From Sphingomonas azotifigens NBRC 15497 (GTDB lineage: Bacteria > Pseudomonadota > Alphaproteobacteria > Sphingomonadales > Sphingomonadaceae), in assembly GCF_002091475.1 (NCBI RefSeq), contig NZ_BCTR01000012.1, positions 62,001 through 126,000 of the forward strand: a stretch of 64,000 nt of DNA, given 5' to 3'. This document shows positions 49,151-59,307 of this stretch, in pieces (the first letter of the stretch is position 1; each line of letters starts with the position of its first letter). Below the pieces are notes generated by a model. It was not told the origin of the DNA. It did not search any database and saw nothing but the letters and a program-made list of their open reading frames with translations. Position numbers and translations under genes: made by a program.

Positions 49151-51894
49151 TAGAACTGAGTCCCTACGTTGAAAGTAACAAGCTTCTTGTCGTCGCCCGG
49201 CTGGCTGACCAGCGCCTTGGCGACATCGATACGCAACGGGCCGAAAGGCGAATTCCAGTTGACGCCGAAGCCCACCGAAATGCGGGGTGCCGCGGTGCTG
49301 CCGCGATACTGCTCGTAGAACACCGGCGTCGAGTTGAGCGCGCGGGTGTTGACCGAGGTGCCGACGCAGGGCTGACCAGCGGCGGCCGCGTAGCCGATCG
49401 TGCACGGCGTGAGGCTGCCCTGGAAGGTGCCGGTGGTCACCGTGTACAGCGCATTGCCGGCGCTGTCGTTGAGCGGCCGCGGCAACAGCGACGGCGAGCC
49501 GTCCTTGTTGATGCCCGGCAATCCCGTCTTCGGATCGATATAGGCCGGGAAGTAATTGTTCGTGTCCGGTCGGCGGATCGAGAACAGCGAACCCATCTGG
49601 ACGTAGATCGACGGACGCAGGCCAAGCTCCGCCGCGCCCGAGCCGAGCGGCAGTTCGAGTTCGGCCTTGGTCAGGTAATAGCCCTTGCCGCCTAGCGCGT
49701 CGTCGATGATCTGGTCGCGGCTGGTGACGAGCGCCTGGGTGCCCAGCGCCGGATCGCCGGTATACTGATAGCGCTGCACGCGCGGGCCGACGCCGCGGAT
49801 GTCGAAGCCGCGGAACTGCGGCTCGCCCAGATAGAAGCGATCGGTGATCCGGACTTCGCTGCCGTCGAGGCTCTTGATCGCCCCGCCCTCACCGGTGAGC
49901 GAGAAGACGAAGCCGCTGCCGAGGCCCCAATATTTGGCGGCGTCGACACGGCCGCGAATATAGCGCACGTCGCCACCAAGGCCTGCTGCGTCCACGCCCA
50001 CCGAAACGCGCTGGCCGCGCGTCGGCCGCAGGCGGCTGTTGAGGCTGTCATAGATCAGCGACAAGCCGACCAGCGAGGTCAGACGGTTGCCCACCGCTTC
50101 GCAATAATAGCGGCCGGCAAGGAACGGATCGCACTTGCCGTCGGTGTAGAAGGTGTTCTTGTTGAGGGTGACGTTGTCCTTGGCGAGATAGTAGCGCGCC
50201 GACAGCGTCCAATATTCGGTGAGCGGCAGGCCCGCGACCAGCTGGAAGCCGGTCGAGACCTGCTGGTAGGTGGTGTTGCGGGTGTTGTTCAGGCCGAGAT
50301 TGAAGCTGTTATAGTCACGCCGGAAGATCGTCGCGCCCAGGGCGATGTTGCTGTCGAACAGATAGGGCTCGGTGAAGCCGAGCTCGACCGACTTCGAGTA
50401 GCTCGAATAATCGGCCGAGATGCTCGCCGTCTGGCCCATGCCGCGGAAGTTGCGCTGGCGGATCGATGCCTGGAGGATGAAGCGTTCGAGGCTCGAGAAG
50501 CCCGCCGACAGCGTCAGTTCGCCGTTCGGCTTCTCTTCCACGTTCGCGCCGAGCACGATGCGGTCCGGCGCCGAGCCTTCCTTGCGCTCGATCTCGAACT
50601 TGTCCTGGAAATAGCCCAGGCTGTTAATGCGGTCCTGCGAGCGCTTGACCAGGAAGGTGTTGAACGCATCGCCTTCCGCCACGCGCAGTTCGCGGCGGAT
50701 CACCTTGTCCTGCGTCTGCCGGTTGCCGGTGATCTCGACCCGCTCCACATAGGTGCGGTTCGCCTCGCCGATATGGAAGTTGATCGACATAGTCAGCGCA
50801 TCCTTGTTGCGCTGATAGTCGGGACGAACGTCCGCAAAGGCATAGCCGAACAGGCCGGCGGTCTCGCTCAGCTGCTCGATCGTGTCTTCAACGGTCTTGG
50901 CGTTGTACCACTGGCCTTCCTTGATCGGCAGCGCGGCGGCGAGCTTCTTGTCGTCGAAGTCGCGGATCGCGCTGTCGACCGTCACCGGGCCGAACTTGTA
51001 GCGGGGGCCTTCCTCCACCACATAGGTGATGATGAAGTCCTTCTTGTCCGGTGTCAGCTCGGCCACCGCCGAGATCACGCGGAAGTCGGCATAGCCCTGG
51101 GTCAGGTAGAACTGGCGCAGCTTCTGCTGGTCATAGGCCAGGCGGTCCTGGTCGTACGACGTGTTCGAGCTGAGGAAGTGCGAGAAGCTGGCGACCTTGG
51201 TGGCCATCTGCGCGCGCAGCTTCTTGTCGCCGAACACCTCATTGCCGATGATGTTGATCTGGCGGACCTTCGACTTGGCGCCTTCGTGGATCTCGAAGAT
51301 CACGTCGACACGGTTCTGGTCGAGGCTGACCATCTTCGGCTCGACGCGGGCGGCGAAGCGGCCCTGGCGGCGATACAGCTCGATGATCCGCGCGATGTCA
51401 GCACGCACCGCGGTGCGGGTGAAGATCTGGCGCGGCTTGAGCTTGATTTCCTTGTCGATCTTGTCCTGCTTCAGCCGCTTGTTGCCTTCGAAGACGACGC
51501 GGTTGATCACCGGGTTCTCGCGGATGCGGATGATCAGGTTGCCGGTCTCGACACCCTCGATCGTCACGTCGGCGAGCAGTTCGGAGGCGAGCAGGTCCTT
51601 GATCGCCTGGTCGACCGTTTCGTTCGAATAGTTATCGCCGACCCGGAGCCGGGTGTAGCTGAGCACCGTCTCGGGCTCGATGCGCTGCGAGCCTTCGACC
51701 CGCATCGACTTGATCGTCCGCACCACCGCCGGCGTCGCCGGAGCGGGTGCAGCCTGAGGCTGGGCCGCTGCGGCCGCGGGCTTTGCCGCGGTCTGCGCGT
51801 CCGCCGGCGCTACCACGCCCGACAGGATCGTCCCTGCCAACAGCGTAGCCGTCGCCCGCGCGCCCAAATTGCTTGCCTTTATCGCAGTCACCAT
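49150..51894 (-). CDS. bamA: Outer membrane protein assembly factor BamA
   Basis: Central component of the BAM complex, inserting beta-barrel proteins in the outer membrane. About 914 residues: signal peptide (ending PADAQ), Ala/Pro-rich spacer, five POTRA domains (about 55-405) and a C-terminal 16-strand barrel with the loop-6 motif PQFRGFDIRGVGPR and a terminal Phe (FNVGTQF). Two Cys pairs (CDPFLAGRYYC and TPCTIGYAAAAGQPC) lie in predicted surface loops. ATG 51894 is preferred for GGGGTGGG just before it; 15 extra residues are possible from 51939. Confidence 0.96.
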   Translation of the reverse strand: MVTAIKASNLGARATATLLAGTILSGVVAPADAQTAAKPAAAAAQPQAAPAPATPAVVRTIKSMRVEGSQRIEPETVLSYTRLRVGDNYSNETVDQAIKDLLASELLADVTIEGVETGNLIIRIRENPVINRVVFEGNKRLKQDKIDKEIKLKPRQIFTRTAVRADIARIIELYRRQGRFAARVEPKMVSLDQNRVDVIFEIHEGAKSKVRQINIIGNEVFGDKKLRAQMATKVASFSHFLSSNTSYDQDRLAYDQQKLRQFYLTQGYADFRVISAVAELTPDKKDFIITYVVEEGPRYKFGPVTVDSAIRDFDDKKLAAALPIKEGQWYNAKTVEDTIEQLSETAGLFGYAFADVRPDYQRNKDALTMSINFHIGEANRTYVERVEITGNRQTQDKVIRRELRVAEGDAFNTFLVKRSQDRINSLGYFQDKFEIERKEGSAPDRIVLGANVEEKPNGELTLSAGFSSLERFILQASIRQRNFRGMGQTASISADYSSYSKSVELGFTEPYLFDSNIALGATIFRRDYNSFNLGLNNTRNTTYQQVSTGFQLVAGLPLTEYWTLSARYYLAKDNVTLNKNTFYTDGKCDPFLAGRYYCEAVGNRLTSLVGLSLIYDSLNSRLRPTRGQRVSVGVDAAGLGGDVRYIRGRVDAAKYWGLGSGFVFSLTGEGGAIKSLDGSEVRITDRFYLGEPQFRGFDIRGVGPRVQRYQYTGDPALGTQALVTSRDQIIDDALGGKGYYLTKAELELPLGSGAAELGLRPSIYVQMGSLFSIRRPDTNNYFPAYIDPKTGLPGINKDGSPSLLPRPLNDSAGNALYTVTTGTFQGSLTPCTIGYAAAAGQPCVGTSVNTRALNSTPVFYEQYRGSTAAPRISVGFGVNWNSPFGPLRIDVAKALVSQPGDDKKLVTFNVGTQF

Positions 51895-51963
51895 CCCACC
51901 CCAGTCGGAATCCAAATATTGCCGGAACGCGCGCGGCACAATTGCCGCCCTGCACGAACCCCC

Positions 51964-53097
51964 TTAGCCGATCAAGCCGGCCAGATGCCTCCACACACCG
52001 AAAGCGCCCAGATCGTTGAGCGTGACGAACAGCATCAGCGCGAGGATCGCCAGCATGCCGCCCCGAAACGCCCATTCCATCACCTGCGGCTCCACCGGGC
52101 GCCGGCGGACCGCTTCCACGGCGTAGAACAGGAGATGACCACCATCCAGCACCGGGACTGGCAACAGGTTGATGAATCCCAGATTAATGGAAACGAGCGC
52201 GATCAGGAACGCGAACTCGATCGGCCCCATCGAAAGTCGCTCGCCCGAGACCTGCGCGATCTTCAGCGGACCGCCGAGCTCGGACACCGAACGGCGACCG
52301 GTGATGATCTGGCCGAGGCCGTCCACCGTCATCCGCACGATGTCGCCGGTCGTGCGCAGGCCGACCAGCGGCGCCTCGAGAAGGCTCACCGGGACCTGGG
52401 TCGATCCGGCCGCGCCGATGCCGAGCTGGCCGATGCGGAACTCGTTGCCGAAGCGATCGCGCTCCATCCGCGTGCCGATCACCGCGTCGACGCTGCGCTC
52501 CGCCCCGCCGCGGACGAAGTCGATCCGCACCGGCTCGTTGGGCCGCAGCTGGGTGAACTGCACCATGTCGGCATAGGTCTCGACCGTGCGACCGCCAAGC
52601 CCGGTGATGCGATCTCCGGGCTGCAGGCCGGCGCGTGCCGCGGCGCTGCCCTGGAGAACCGTGCCGACCACCGAAGGCGTCCGGTTCTCGCCGAACATGA
52701 AGGCGAAGGCCGAGAGGATGACGATCGCGACGACGAAATTGGCGATCGGCCCGGCGGCAACGATGATCGCGCGCTGCCACAGCGGCTTGGCCTGGAACGT
52801 CCTGGCGCGCTCGCTTGCCGGCAGCTGCAGCCATTCGGGCGAAGGCTGGCTCGCCGGGTTCATGTCGCCGGCGAAGCGGACATAGCCGCCCAGCGGCAAC
52901 AGGCTGAACTTCCAGCGCGTGCCGCGACGATCGGTGACGCCGGCGATCTCGCGGCCGAAGCCGATCGAGAATTCCTCGGCCTTCACGCCGAAGAGACGGC
53001 CGGCCAGATAATGTCCCAGCTCGTGCAGGAACACGAGCGGCCCGATCACCAGCGCGAACGCCAGAATGGTGAGCAGGATGCCGGGGGATTGGATCAA
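51964..53097 (-). CDS. rseP: RseP-family site-2 intramembrane metalloprotease
   Basis: Inner-membrane zinc protease that cuts anti-sigma factors and signal-peptide remnants. 377 residues: HELGH (25-29) in the first helix, a single PDZ domain (about 130-200; ARAGLQPGDRI), and NLLPVPVLDGGHLL near the C terminus with the third zinc ligand. The start is TTG 53097, overlapping the dxr stop as TTGA. Order dxr-rseP-bamA is widely conserved. Confidence 0.94.
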   Translation of the reverse strand: MIQSPGILLTILAFALVIGPLVFLHELGHYLAGRLFGVKAEEFSIGFGREIAGVTDRRGTRWKFSLLPLGGYVRFAGDMNPASQPSPEWLQLPASERARTFQAKPLWQRAIIVAAGPIANFVVAIVILSAFAFMFGENRTPSVVGTVLQGSAAARAGLQPGDRITGLGGRTVETYADMVQFTQLRPNEPVRIDFVRGGAERSVDAVIGTRMERDRFGNEFRIGQLGIGAAGSTQVPVSLLEAPLVGLRTTGDIVRMTVDGLGQIITGRRSVSELGGPLKIAQVSGERLSMGPIEFAFLIALVSINLGFINLLPVPVLDGGHLLFYAVEAVRRRPVEPQVMEWAFRGGMLAILALMLFVTLNDLGAFGVWRHLAGLIG

Positions 53098-54254
53098 GCG
53101 ACGCAGTCCTTCACTCGCTCAGCCGCATAAAACCGCGCCTCCTCGTCGATCGCCAGCACGGCGTCGAGCGTCTCCGGCGCGGCCGGGTCATAGCGGCTAA
53201 GCGTATCGGCAGAGATTGCGGCAATTTCAAGAAATCCGATCCGGCCGGCAAGAAAGGCTGCGACAGCGACTTCGTTGGCTGCGTTGAGGATCGCAGGGCG
53301 TGCCCCGCCCGCCTTCAAGGCTTCCATCGCCAACGTGAGCGCCGGAAAGCGATCGAGATCCGGGTTTTCGAAGTCTAGCCGGCCCACCGCGGCAAGATCG
53401 AGCGCGGGGCACGGTGTCTCCATCCGCTCGGGCCAGGCCAGCGCATAGGCGATCGGCGTGCGCATGTCGGGCGTGCCGAGCTGGGCCAGCACCGATCCGT
53501 CGACATATTCGACCATCGAATGGACGACCGACTGGGCATGGACCAACACCGCCAGCTGCTCGGCGGCAACCGGGAACAGATGGAAGGCCTCGATCAGTTC
53601 AAGGCCCTTGTTCATCATCGTCGCCGAATCGACCGAGATCTTGGCGCCCATCGACCAGTTGGGATGCGCCACCGCCTGTGCCGGGGTGATGCCGCGCATC
53701 TCCGCCTTCGGCGTGGCACGAAACGGGCCCCCGCTGGCGGTGAGGATGATCCGGCGAACGCCCTTGGGCGCGGTGCGGTCGAGGCACTGGAACACCGCGT
53801 TGTGCTCCGAATCGACCGGGAGCAGCGTCGCGCCATGCGCGCGGGCCGCCGCCATCATTACTTCACCCGCCGAGACCAGCGATTCCTTGTTGGCCAGCGC
53901 AACGGTACCGCCGGCCTCAAGCGCGGCCATCACCGGCTTGAGCCCGGCCGTGCCGACGATCGCCGCCATCGTCCAGTCCGCGCCCATGCGGGCGACGTCG
54001 CACACCGAATGGGCGCCGCCCATCGTTTCCACGCCGCTGCCGGCAAGCCGTTCCTGCAGCGCCGGCAGGCATGCCTCGTCTGCCACCACCGCGCAGCGCG
54101 CCCTGGTACGGATCGCCGCTGCCGCCAGCTTCTCGACATCGCAATTGGCGGTCAGCGCCACGACTTCGAAGGCGTGCGGATTTCGTTCGATCAGATCGAG
54201 CGTCGAGGTCCCGACCGAGCCGGTCGCCCCCAACACCGTGACGCGCTTCACCAC
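53094..54254 (-). CDS. dxr: 1-deoxy-D-xylulose-5-phosphate reductoisomerase
   Basis: Second step of the MEP isoprenoid pathway (DXP to MEP, NADPH). 386 residues: nucleotide-binding VTVLGATGSVGTSTLDLI, ALANKESLVSAGEV, LLPVDSEHNAVFQCL, the flexible-loop and metal region TASGGPFR and HPNWSMGAKISVDSATMMNK. GTG 54254 or the adjacent GTG 54251 is the start, overlapping the cdsA stop. Confidence 0.97.
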   Translation of the reverse strand: MVKRVTVLGATGSVGTSTLDLIERNPHAFEVVALTANCDVEKLAAAAIRTRARCAVVADEACLPALQERLAGSGVETMGGAHSVCDVARMGADWTMAAIVGTAGLKPVMAALEAGGTVALANKESLVSAGEVMMAAARAHGATLLPVDSEHNAVFQCLDRTAPKGVRRIILTASGGPFRATPKAEMRGITPAQAVAHPNWSMGAKISVDSATMMNKGLELIEAFHLFPVAAEQLAVLVHAQSVVHSMVEYVDGSVLAQLGTPDMRTPIAYALAWPERMETPCPALDLAAVGRLDFENPDLDRFPALTLAMEALKAGGARPAILNAANEVAVAAFLAGRIGFLEIAAISADTLSRYDPAAPETLDAVLAIDEEARFYAAERVKDCVA

Positions 54255-55048
54255 CAGAAACCTCCCGAGACCACCTGATGATGGATCGCAAAAAACAGCG
54301 CCGCAACCGGTGCGGCGAAGACCAGCCCGTCGAGCCGATCAAGGATGCCGCCGTGCCCCGGCAGCAGATTGCCCGAATCCTTGACGCCGGCGACGCGCTT
54401 CAGATGACTCTCGTACAGGTCGCCGACCTGTGACGCGATCGCCACCACCGGCGAGATGCCGACGAGCCACCAGCCGATCGCCACGCCGGGTGCGGCGGCG
54501 ACGAACAGGGCCGAGAAGAGGATCGCAGCCGCAAGCCCGCCAACCAGGCCCGCCCAGGTCTTGTTCGGGCTGATCGCCGGCGCGAGCTTCGGTCCGCCGA
54601 TCGCGCGGCCGGCGAAATAGGCGCCGCTGTCGCACACCCAGACGATCGCCATCGACCAGAGCGTCGCGGCGAAGCCCTGCGGATGATCGCGCAGCAGCAG
54701 CAGCGCCAGCACCGGCAGGCCGACATAGATCTGCCCCGCCGCCAGCTTGGCGTTGCGGGTAACGATGGCGACGAAGAAAAACGCGCCGAACACCAGCCCC
54801 AGGGCGAGAAACCCGGGGCCCGACGCCGCTGGGCTGAGGATCGCCAGCGGCACCATCAGCACATATTGGCTGAGCCGGCGCTTCGCTTCATCGCCGGCGA
54901 GCAATGCCCATTCGCCGATCATCAGCACGGCCATGATCGTCACGACCAGCCAGAAGCCCCAGCCGCCGGCCCAGAGCGCCGCGAGCGCGAGGCCGACCAG
55001 CGCGACCCCGACGACGGCGCGTTTGGGAAGGTCCGAATTCTTGCTCAC
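54248..55048 (-). CDS. cdsA: Phosphatidate cytidylyltransferase CdsA
   Basis: Makes CDP-diacylglycerol from phosphatidate and CTP, feeding the pssA/psd branch encoded near 60 kb. 266 residues with about eight helices; the family signature is SHLKRVAGVKDSG followed by LLPGHGGILDRLDGL. GTG 55048 overlaps the uppS stop as GTGA. Confidence 0.95.
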   Translation of the reverse strand: MSKNSDLPKRAVVGVALVGLALAALWAGGWGFWLVVTIMAVLMIGEWALLAGDEAKRRLSQYVLMVPLAILSPAASGPGFLALGLVFGAFFFVAIVTRNAKLAAGQIYVGLPVLALLLLRDHPQGFAATLWSMAIVWVCDSGAYFAGRAIGGPKLAPAISPNKTWAGLVGGLAAAILFSALFVAAAPGVAIGWWLVGISPVVAIASQVGDLYESHLKRVAGVKDSGNLLPGHGGILDRLDGLVFAAPVAALFFAIHHQVVSGGFWW

Positions 55049-55803
55049 AGGCCTCCGAAACGGCGCTGCCGCCGCCCGAACTGGGCAAGCGCATCGGCAA
55101 GGGTCCGCTCGTCAAAGTCCGGCCACAGCGTATCGACGAACAGCAGCTCGGCATAGGCGGCCTGCCACAGCAGGAAGTTGGAGAGCCGCTGCTCGCCGGA
55201 GGTGCGGATCATCAGGTCGAGCGGCGGCAGGCCTGCCGTTTCCAGCTCGCTCTCGAACCGCGTTTCGTCGATCGTCGCGGGATCGAGCGTGCCGTTGCGC
55301 GCCTGCTCCGCCAGCTTGCGGGCCGCGGCGAGGATCTCGGCCTGCGCGCCATAGTTCAGCGCGATCACCAATGTCGGCCCTGGATTGTCCGCGGTCCGCG
55401 CAACGGCGCCATCGATCATCGCGACGAGATCGGGCGAGAGCTGCCGCCAATCGCCGATCACGCGCAGTTTCACGCCTTCGGCAATCAGTTCGTCGAGCTC
55501 GCTGGCGAGGAACTGCCGCAGCAGCCCCATCAGCGCGCCGACTTCTTCCTCCGGTCGCCGCCAATTTTCGGACGAGAAGGCGTAGAGCGTCAGCACCTCG
55601 ATGCCGAGCGTGCGTGCAGCACGCGCAACGCGGCGCACCGCCTCCACGCCCTGGCGATGCCCGGCGACGCGCGGCAGCAGCCGCTTCTTCGCCCAGCGGC
55701 CATTGCCGTCCATGATGATCGCGACATGGCGGGGTGGCGGGGTGCCGCCACCCGAAGCGGAGGCCAGCTTAACGGCCACCGCGCCCTGCCCTTTCGGCCG
55801 CAC
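55045..55803 (-). CDS. uppS: Undecaprenyl diphosphate synthase
   Basis: cis-prenyltransferase making the C55 carrier for cell-wall glycans. 252 residues: HVAIIMDGNGRWAKKR (catalytic Asp), YAFSSENWRRP, and DLMIRTSGEQRLSNFLLWQ near the C terminus. GTG 55803 lies 18 bases after frr with a GGGGG ribosome site; GTG 55779 is an alternative giving the more usual N terminus. Confidence 0.95.
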   Translation of the reverse strand: MRPKGQGAVAVKLASASGGGTPPPRHVAIIMDGNGRWAKKRLLPRVAGHRQGVEAVRRVARAARTLGIEVLTLYAFSSENWRRPEEEVGALMGLLRQFLASELDELIAEGVKLRVIGDWRQLSPDLVAMIDGAVARTADNPGPTLVIALNYGAQAEILAAARKLAEQARNGTLDPATIDETRFESELETAGLPPLDLMIRTSGEQRLSNFLLWQAAYAELLFVDTLWPDFDERTLADALAQFGRRQRRFGGL

Positions 55804-55821
55804 CAGAGCCCCCGGCGCGGA

Positions 55822-56379
55822 TCACTTGCCCAGGATTTCCTTTTCCTTCGCCGCCGCCGCCGCGTCGATATCGGCGATGGTCGCGTCGGTGATCTTCTGG
55901 ACCTCGGTCTCGTGGCGCTTGCGCTCGTCCTCGCCGAACACGCCCTTCTTCTCGTCGGCCTTCAGGCTGTCCATGCCGTCGCGACGCACGTTGCGCGCAG
56001 CGATACGGGCCTTTTCGGCGTACTGGTTGGCGAGCTTGGCGAGTTCCTTGCGGCGCTCCTCGGTCAGGTCGGGGATCGGCAGGCGCAGCGTCTGGCCGTC
56101 GACGATCGGGTTGAGGCCGAGGCCCGCCGAGCGGATCGCCTTGTCGACCGGGCCGACGTTCGACTTGTCCCACACCTGCACCGAGAGCATCCGCGGCTCG
56201 GGCGCCGAGACGGTCGCCACCTGGGTGATCGGCATGTGCGAGCCATAGACCTCGACGGTCACCGGATCGAGCAGCGTGGTCGAGGCACGGCCGGTGCGGA
56301 GACCGGTCAGATCGTGCTTGAGCGATTCCACCGCGCCGGCCATGCGGCGCTCGAGATCTGCCTTGTCGTAAGCGGCCAT
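55822..56379 (-). CDS. frr: Ribosome recycling factor
   Basis: Dissociates post-termination ribosomes with EF-G. 185 residues, the standard length: [37 protein letters not shown], and [19 protein letters not shown] near the hinge, ending in the charged helix [11 protein letters not shown] 56379 is 32 bases after pyrH, the usual pyrH-frr pairing. Confidence 0.97.
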   Translation of the reverse strand: MAAYDKADLERRMAGAVESLKHDLTGLRTGRASTTLLDPVTVEVYGSHMPITQVATVSAPEPRMLSVQVWDKSNVGPVDKAIRSAGLGLNPIVDGQTLRLPIPDLTEERRKELAKLANQYAEKARIAARNVRRDGMDSLKADEKKGVFGEDERKRHETEVQKITDATIADIDAAAAAKEKEILGK

Positions 56380-56411
56380 TTTGGCGTTCCTTGAAGCTTG
56401 GGTAATGTGGG

Positions 56412-57140
56412 TTACGCGGCGTTCGCGTCCTGGACGATGGTGGAAGTCCCCTCGCCCCGAAGCACCGAAGCGAGATTGCCCTCGCCGCGGATGTTGAACA
56501 CCACGATCGGGATATGGTTGTCGCGGCAGAGCGCGACCGCCGACGCGTCCATCACCTTCAGATTGTCGGCAAGGACGCGGTCGTAGCTGAGCGTCTCGTA
56601 ACGGGTCGCGGTCGGGACCTTCTTGGGATCGGCGTCGTACACGCCGTCGACCGAGGTGCCCTTGAACAGCGCATCGCATTTCATCTCGGCGGCACGCAGC
56701 GCGGCGGTGGTATCGGTGGTGAAGAACGGCAGCCCCGTACCCGCCGCGAACAGCACGACGCGGCCCTTCTCCATGTGCCGCTCGGCGCGACGGCGGATAT
56801 AGGGCTCGCAGACGCTGGCCATCGGGATGGCGGACTGGACGCGGGTCTCGACGCCGACCTTCTCGAGCGCGTTCTGCATGGCGAGCGCGTTCATCACGGT
56901 GGCGAGCATGCCCATGTAATCGGCACTGGCGCGGTCGAAGCCCTGCGCGGCGCCGGCGATGCCACGGAAGATGTTGCCGCCGCCCACGGTCATGCAGATC
57001 TCAAGACCGCTTTCCTTGGCTTCCTTCACCTCGAGCGCGACGCGCTCGCAGGTCTCGGGATCGATACCGAACTGGCCCTGGCCCATCAGGACCTCCCCCG
57101 ACAGCTTGAGAAGAATGCGGCGGAAGGTCGATATGGTCAT
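56412..57140 (-). CDS. pyrH: UMP kinase PyrH
   Basis: Bacterial UMP kinase of the amino-acid-kinase fold. 242 residues: [62 protein letters not shown] and [20 protein letters not shown] 57140 is taken as the start as it directly precedes the family N terminus. Lies downstream of tsf after a possible small terminator. Confidence 0.97.
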   Translation of the reverse strand: MTISTFRRILLKLSGEVLMGQGQFGIDPETCERVALEVKEAKESGLEICMTVGGGNIFRGIAGAAQGFDRASADYMGMLATVMNALAMQNALEKVGVETRVQSAIPMASVCEPYIRRRAERHMEKGRVVLFAAGTGLPFFTTDTTAALRAAEMKCDALFKGTSVDGVYDADPKKVPTATRYETLSYDRVLADNLKVMDASAVALCRDNHIPIVVFNIRGEGNLASVLRGEGTSTIVQDANAA

Positions 57141-57227
57141 GAGGTTCCTGATATCTTGGGTAGCGGACAGCGAAGCGGCGCGGACCCTAGAGGAGCCGCG
57201 CCGCGCGAACAAGCGTGGATGCCGGGG

Positions 57228-57247
57228 AAAAACCGTCGAAACGGCCC
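57228..57247 (-). terminator. Small hairpin plus T5 after tsf
   Basis: On the minus strand CCGT-TTCG-ACGG forms a four-pair stem with a stable tetraloop, followed by TTTTT. Flanking GGGG/CCCC could extend or compete with it. The stem is short, so it may only partly separate rpsB-tsf from pyrH-frr. Confidence 0.4.
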
Positions 57248-57263
57248 CTCCCGGCGCGCCTGA

Positions 57264-58193
57264 TTACTTGGTGAGACCGGCGGTCGCGGCCACTTCGGCA
57301 GCGAAGTCGCTCTCTTCCTTCTCGATGCCTTCGCCAAGCTGGAAGCGGACATAGTCCTTCAGCACGATCGCCGAGCCCGAATCCTTCGCCGCCTTGGCGA
57401 TGACGTCCGACACCGGGGTCTTGCCGTCCATCACGAACAGCTGGCTGAGCAGGGCGTTCTCCTTGGCGAACTTCTTCACCGCGCCATCGACCATCTTCTC
57501 GATGATATCGGCCGGCTTGCCGCTCTCGGAAGCCTTTTCGGCTGCGATCGCACGCTCGCGGGCGAGCACGTCCTGGTCCAGGCCGCTCTCGTCGAGCGCC
57601 AGCGGGAAGGCGGCGGCGATGTGCATCGCCAGCTGCTTGCCGAGCGGCTCGAGCACGTCGACACCGGCTTCCGACTCGAGCGCGACGAGCACGCCGATCT
57701 TGCCGAGGCCCGGGGCCGCCGCATTGTGGACGTACGGGATCACCGCACCCTTGGCGACTTCGACCTTCTTGGCGCGACGCAGCACCTGGTTCTCGCCGAT
57801 CGTCGCGATGTTGGCGGTCAGCGTCTCGTCCACGGTCTGGCCCGACTCCATCTTCGCGGCCTTGATCGCGGCGATGTCGTCACCGGCTTCCAGCGCCAGC
57901 GCGGTGGTCTCGCGGACGAAGTTCTGGAAGATCTCGTTCTTGGCGACGAAGTCGGTCTGCGAGTTCACCTCGACGGCGACACCCTTGGTGCCGGCAACCG
58001 CCAGGCCGACCAGGCCTTCGGCGGCGGTGCGGCTCGACTTCTTGGCGGCAGCCGCGAGGCCCTTGGCGCGCAGCCAATCGGCAGCGGCTTCCATGTCGCC
58101 GTTGGTTTCGGAGAGCGCCTTCTTGCAATCCATCATGCCGGCGCCGCTCTTTTCGCGGAGTTCCTTGACGGCGGCTGCAGTGATCTCGGCCAT
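57264..58193 (-). CDS. tsf: Translation elongation factor Ts
   Basis: Nucleotide exchange factor for EF-Tu. 309 residues: N-terminal UBA-like domain ([20 protein letters not shown]), the core contact motif [11 protein letters not shown], coiled-coil insertion and C-terminal module ([20 protein letters not shown]). ATG 58193 follows rpsB by 83 bases, the conserved rpsB-tsf pair. Confidence 0.98.
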   Translation of the reverse strand: MAEITAAAVKELREKSGAGMMDCKKALSETNGDMEAAADWLRAKGLAAAAKKSSRTAAEGLVGLAVAGTKGVAVEVNSQTDFVAKNEIFQNFVRETTALALEAGDDIAAIKAAKMESGQTVDETLTANIATIGENQVLRRAKKVEVAKGAVIPYVHNAAAPGLGKIGVLVALESEAGVDVLEPLGKQLAMHIAAAFPLALDESGLDQDVLARERAIAAEKASESGKPADIIEKMVDGAVKKFAKENALLSQLFVMDGKTPVSDVIAKAAKDSGSAIVLKDYVRFQLGEGIEKEESDFAAEVAATAGLTK

Positions 58194-58276
58194 GTCTCTA
58201 TTCCTCAGTTAAAAGTCGGGCGGAGCAGTGCGTGTCGCCCTGCCCCGCCCCGATTACGGTTCGATGACGCGGGCGA

Positions 58277-59032
58277 TCAGCCTTCGACGGCTTCCTCGAC
58301 CGGCGGCTGCTCGGCAGCACCGAAGTCATAGCCCTGCTGCATCAGCGCCTCGCGGCCGCCGCGGGTCGCGGCGATGGCGATGGCTTCGCAGTAGAGGCGA
58401 ATGGCGCGGCTGGCGTCGTCGTTGCCCGGAACCGGGAACGCGATGCCGTCCGGCGAAACGTTCGAGTCGAGCACGGCGACGACGGGGATGCCGAGCGTGT
58501 TGGCTTCCTTGATCGCCAGCTCTTCCTTGTTCGCGTCGATGACGAACATGATGTCGGGAATGCCGCCCATGTCGCGGATGCCGCCGAGCGAGAGCTCGAG
58601 CTTGTCGCGCTCGCGGGTGAGCTGCAGCACTTCCTTCTTGGTGAGGCCGTGCGTGTCGCCCGACAGCTGCTCTTCGAGCGTCTTGAGGCGCTTGATCGAG
58701 TTGCTGATGGTCTTCCAGTTGGTGAGCATGCCGCCCAGCCAGCGGTGGTTGACGAAGTGCTGGCCGGCGCGACGCGCTGCCTCGGCGATCGGCTCCTGCG
58801 CCTGGCGCTTGGTGCCGACGAACAGCACCTTGCCGCCAGCGGCGACGGTGGAGCTGACGAACTCGAGCGCGCGGGCGAAGAGCGGAACGGTCTGCGACAG
58901 GTCGATGATGTGAACGCCGTTGCGCTCACCGAAGATGTAGGGCTTCATCTTCGGGTTCCAGCGATGGGTCTGGTGACCGAAGTGCGCGCCCGATTCGAGC
59001 AGCTGCTGCATGGTGACGACGGGTGCCGCCAT
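58277..59032 (-). CDS. rpsB: 30S ribosomal protein S2
   Basis: Small-subunit protein S2, 251 residues: [63 protein letters not shown] and [15 protein letters not shown] 59032 has the family N terminus. A possible promoter on the minus strand, TTGCGT near 59158-59153, lies next to the SOS boxes described below but is weakly supported. Confidence 0.98.
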   Translation of the reverse strand: MAAPVVTMQQLLESGAHFGHQTHRWNPKMKPYIFGERNGVHIIDLSQTVPLFARALEFVSSTVAAGGKVLFVGTKRQAQEPIAEAARRAGQHFVNHRWLGGMLTNWKTISNSIKRLKTLEEQLSGDTHGLTKKEVLQLTRERDKLELSLGGIRDMGGIPDIMFVIDANKEELAIKEANTLGIPVVAVLDSNVSPDGIAFPVPGNDDASRAIRLYCEAIAIAATRGGREALMQQGYDFGAAEQPPVEEAVEG

Positions 59033-59162
59033 AGGGATAACTCCTTCCGGTTGGTCCTCTGGGAAGCGGGAATTCGGAGAGGCTCCGAACACCGGGCTAT
59101 GATGCTTCCCATGCGGGGTTGAGGCCGGCCGCTTAGTCGATCTCGCCTGCAGACGCAAGCTG

Positions 59163-59177
59163 GAACATTATTGGAAC
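59163..59177 (+). promoter_or_regulatory. LexA-type SOS box 1
   Basis: GAACATTATTGGAAC: GAAC-N7-GAAC, the direct-repeat operator bound by alphaproteobacterial LexA (equivalently GTTC-N7-GTTC). It lies just upstream of the -35 element at 59183. Confidence 0.75.
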
Positions 59178-59182
59178 ATCGC

Positions 59183-59211
59183 TTGACGGCGGAACAGGAA
59201 TGGAACATACG
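59183..59211 (+). promoter_or_regulatory. Sigma70-like promoter overlapped by an SOS box
   Basis: TTGACG (59183-59188) and CATACG (59206-59211) are separated by exactly 17 bases. SOS box 2 fills the spacer and touches the -10, so LexA binding would block RNA polymerase. The predicted transcript starts near 59218 and reaches the small membrane-protein gene after about 90 bases. Confidence 0.6.
59192..59206 (+). promoter_or_regulatory. LexA-type SOS box 2
   Basis: GAACAGGAATGGAAC: a second exact GAAC-N7-GAAC match, 29 bases downstream of box 1. Further single GAAC half-sites occur at 59219-59222 and 59233-59236, but these are 14 bases apart rather than 11. Confidence 0.75.
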
Positions 59212-59307
59212 GCGATCAGAACACGACTGATGGAACAGGCGGGAGTCTCGGCGGTTCGAGGTTCTTGGGTTCCGCTGGGATCGGCGTTGAAGATCAGGAG
59301 CCGGGTA

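Noticed and set aside
59162..59236. Recurring GGAACA units resembling a short CRISPR-like or satellite repeat.
   Set aside because: Units are too short and unevenly spaced for CRISPR; the first four half-sites pair up exactly as GAAC-N7-GAAC, which a LexA operator explains better.
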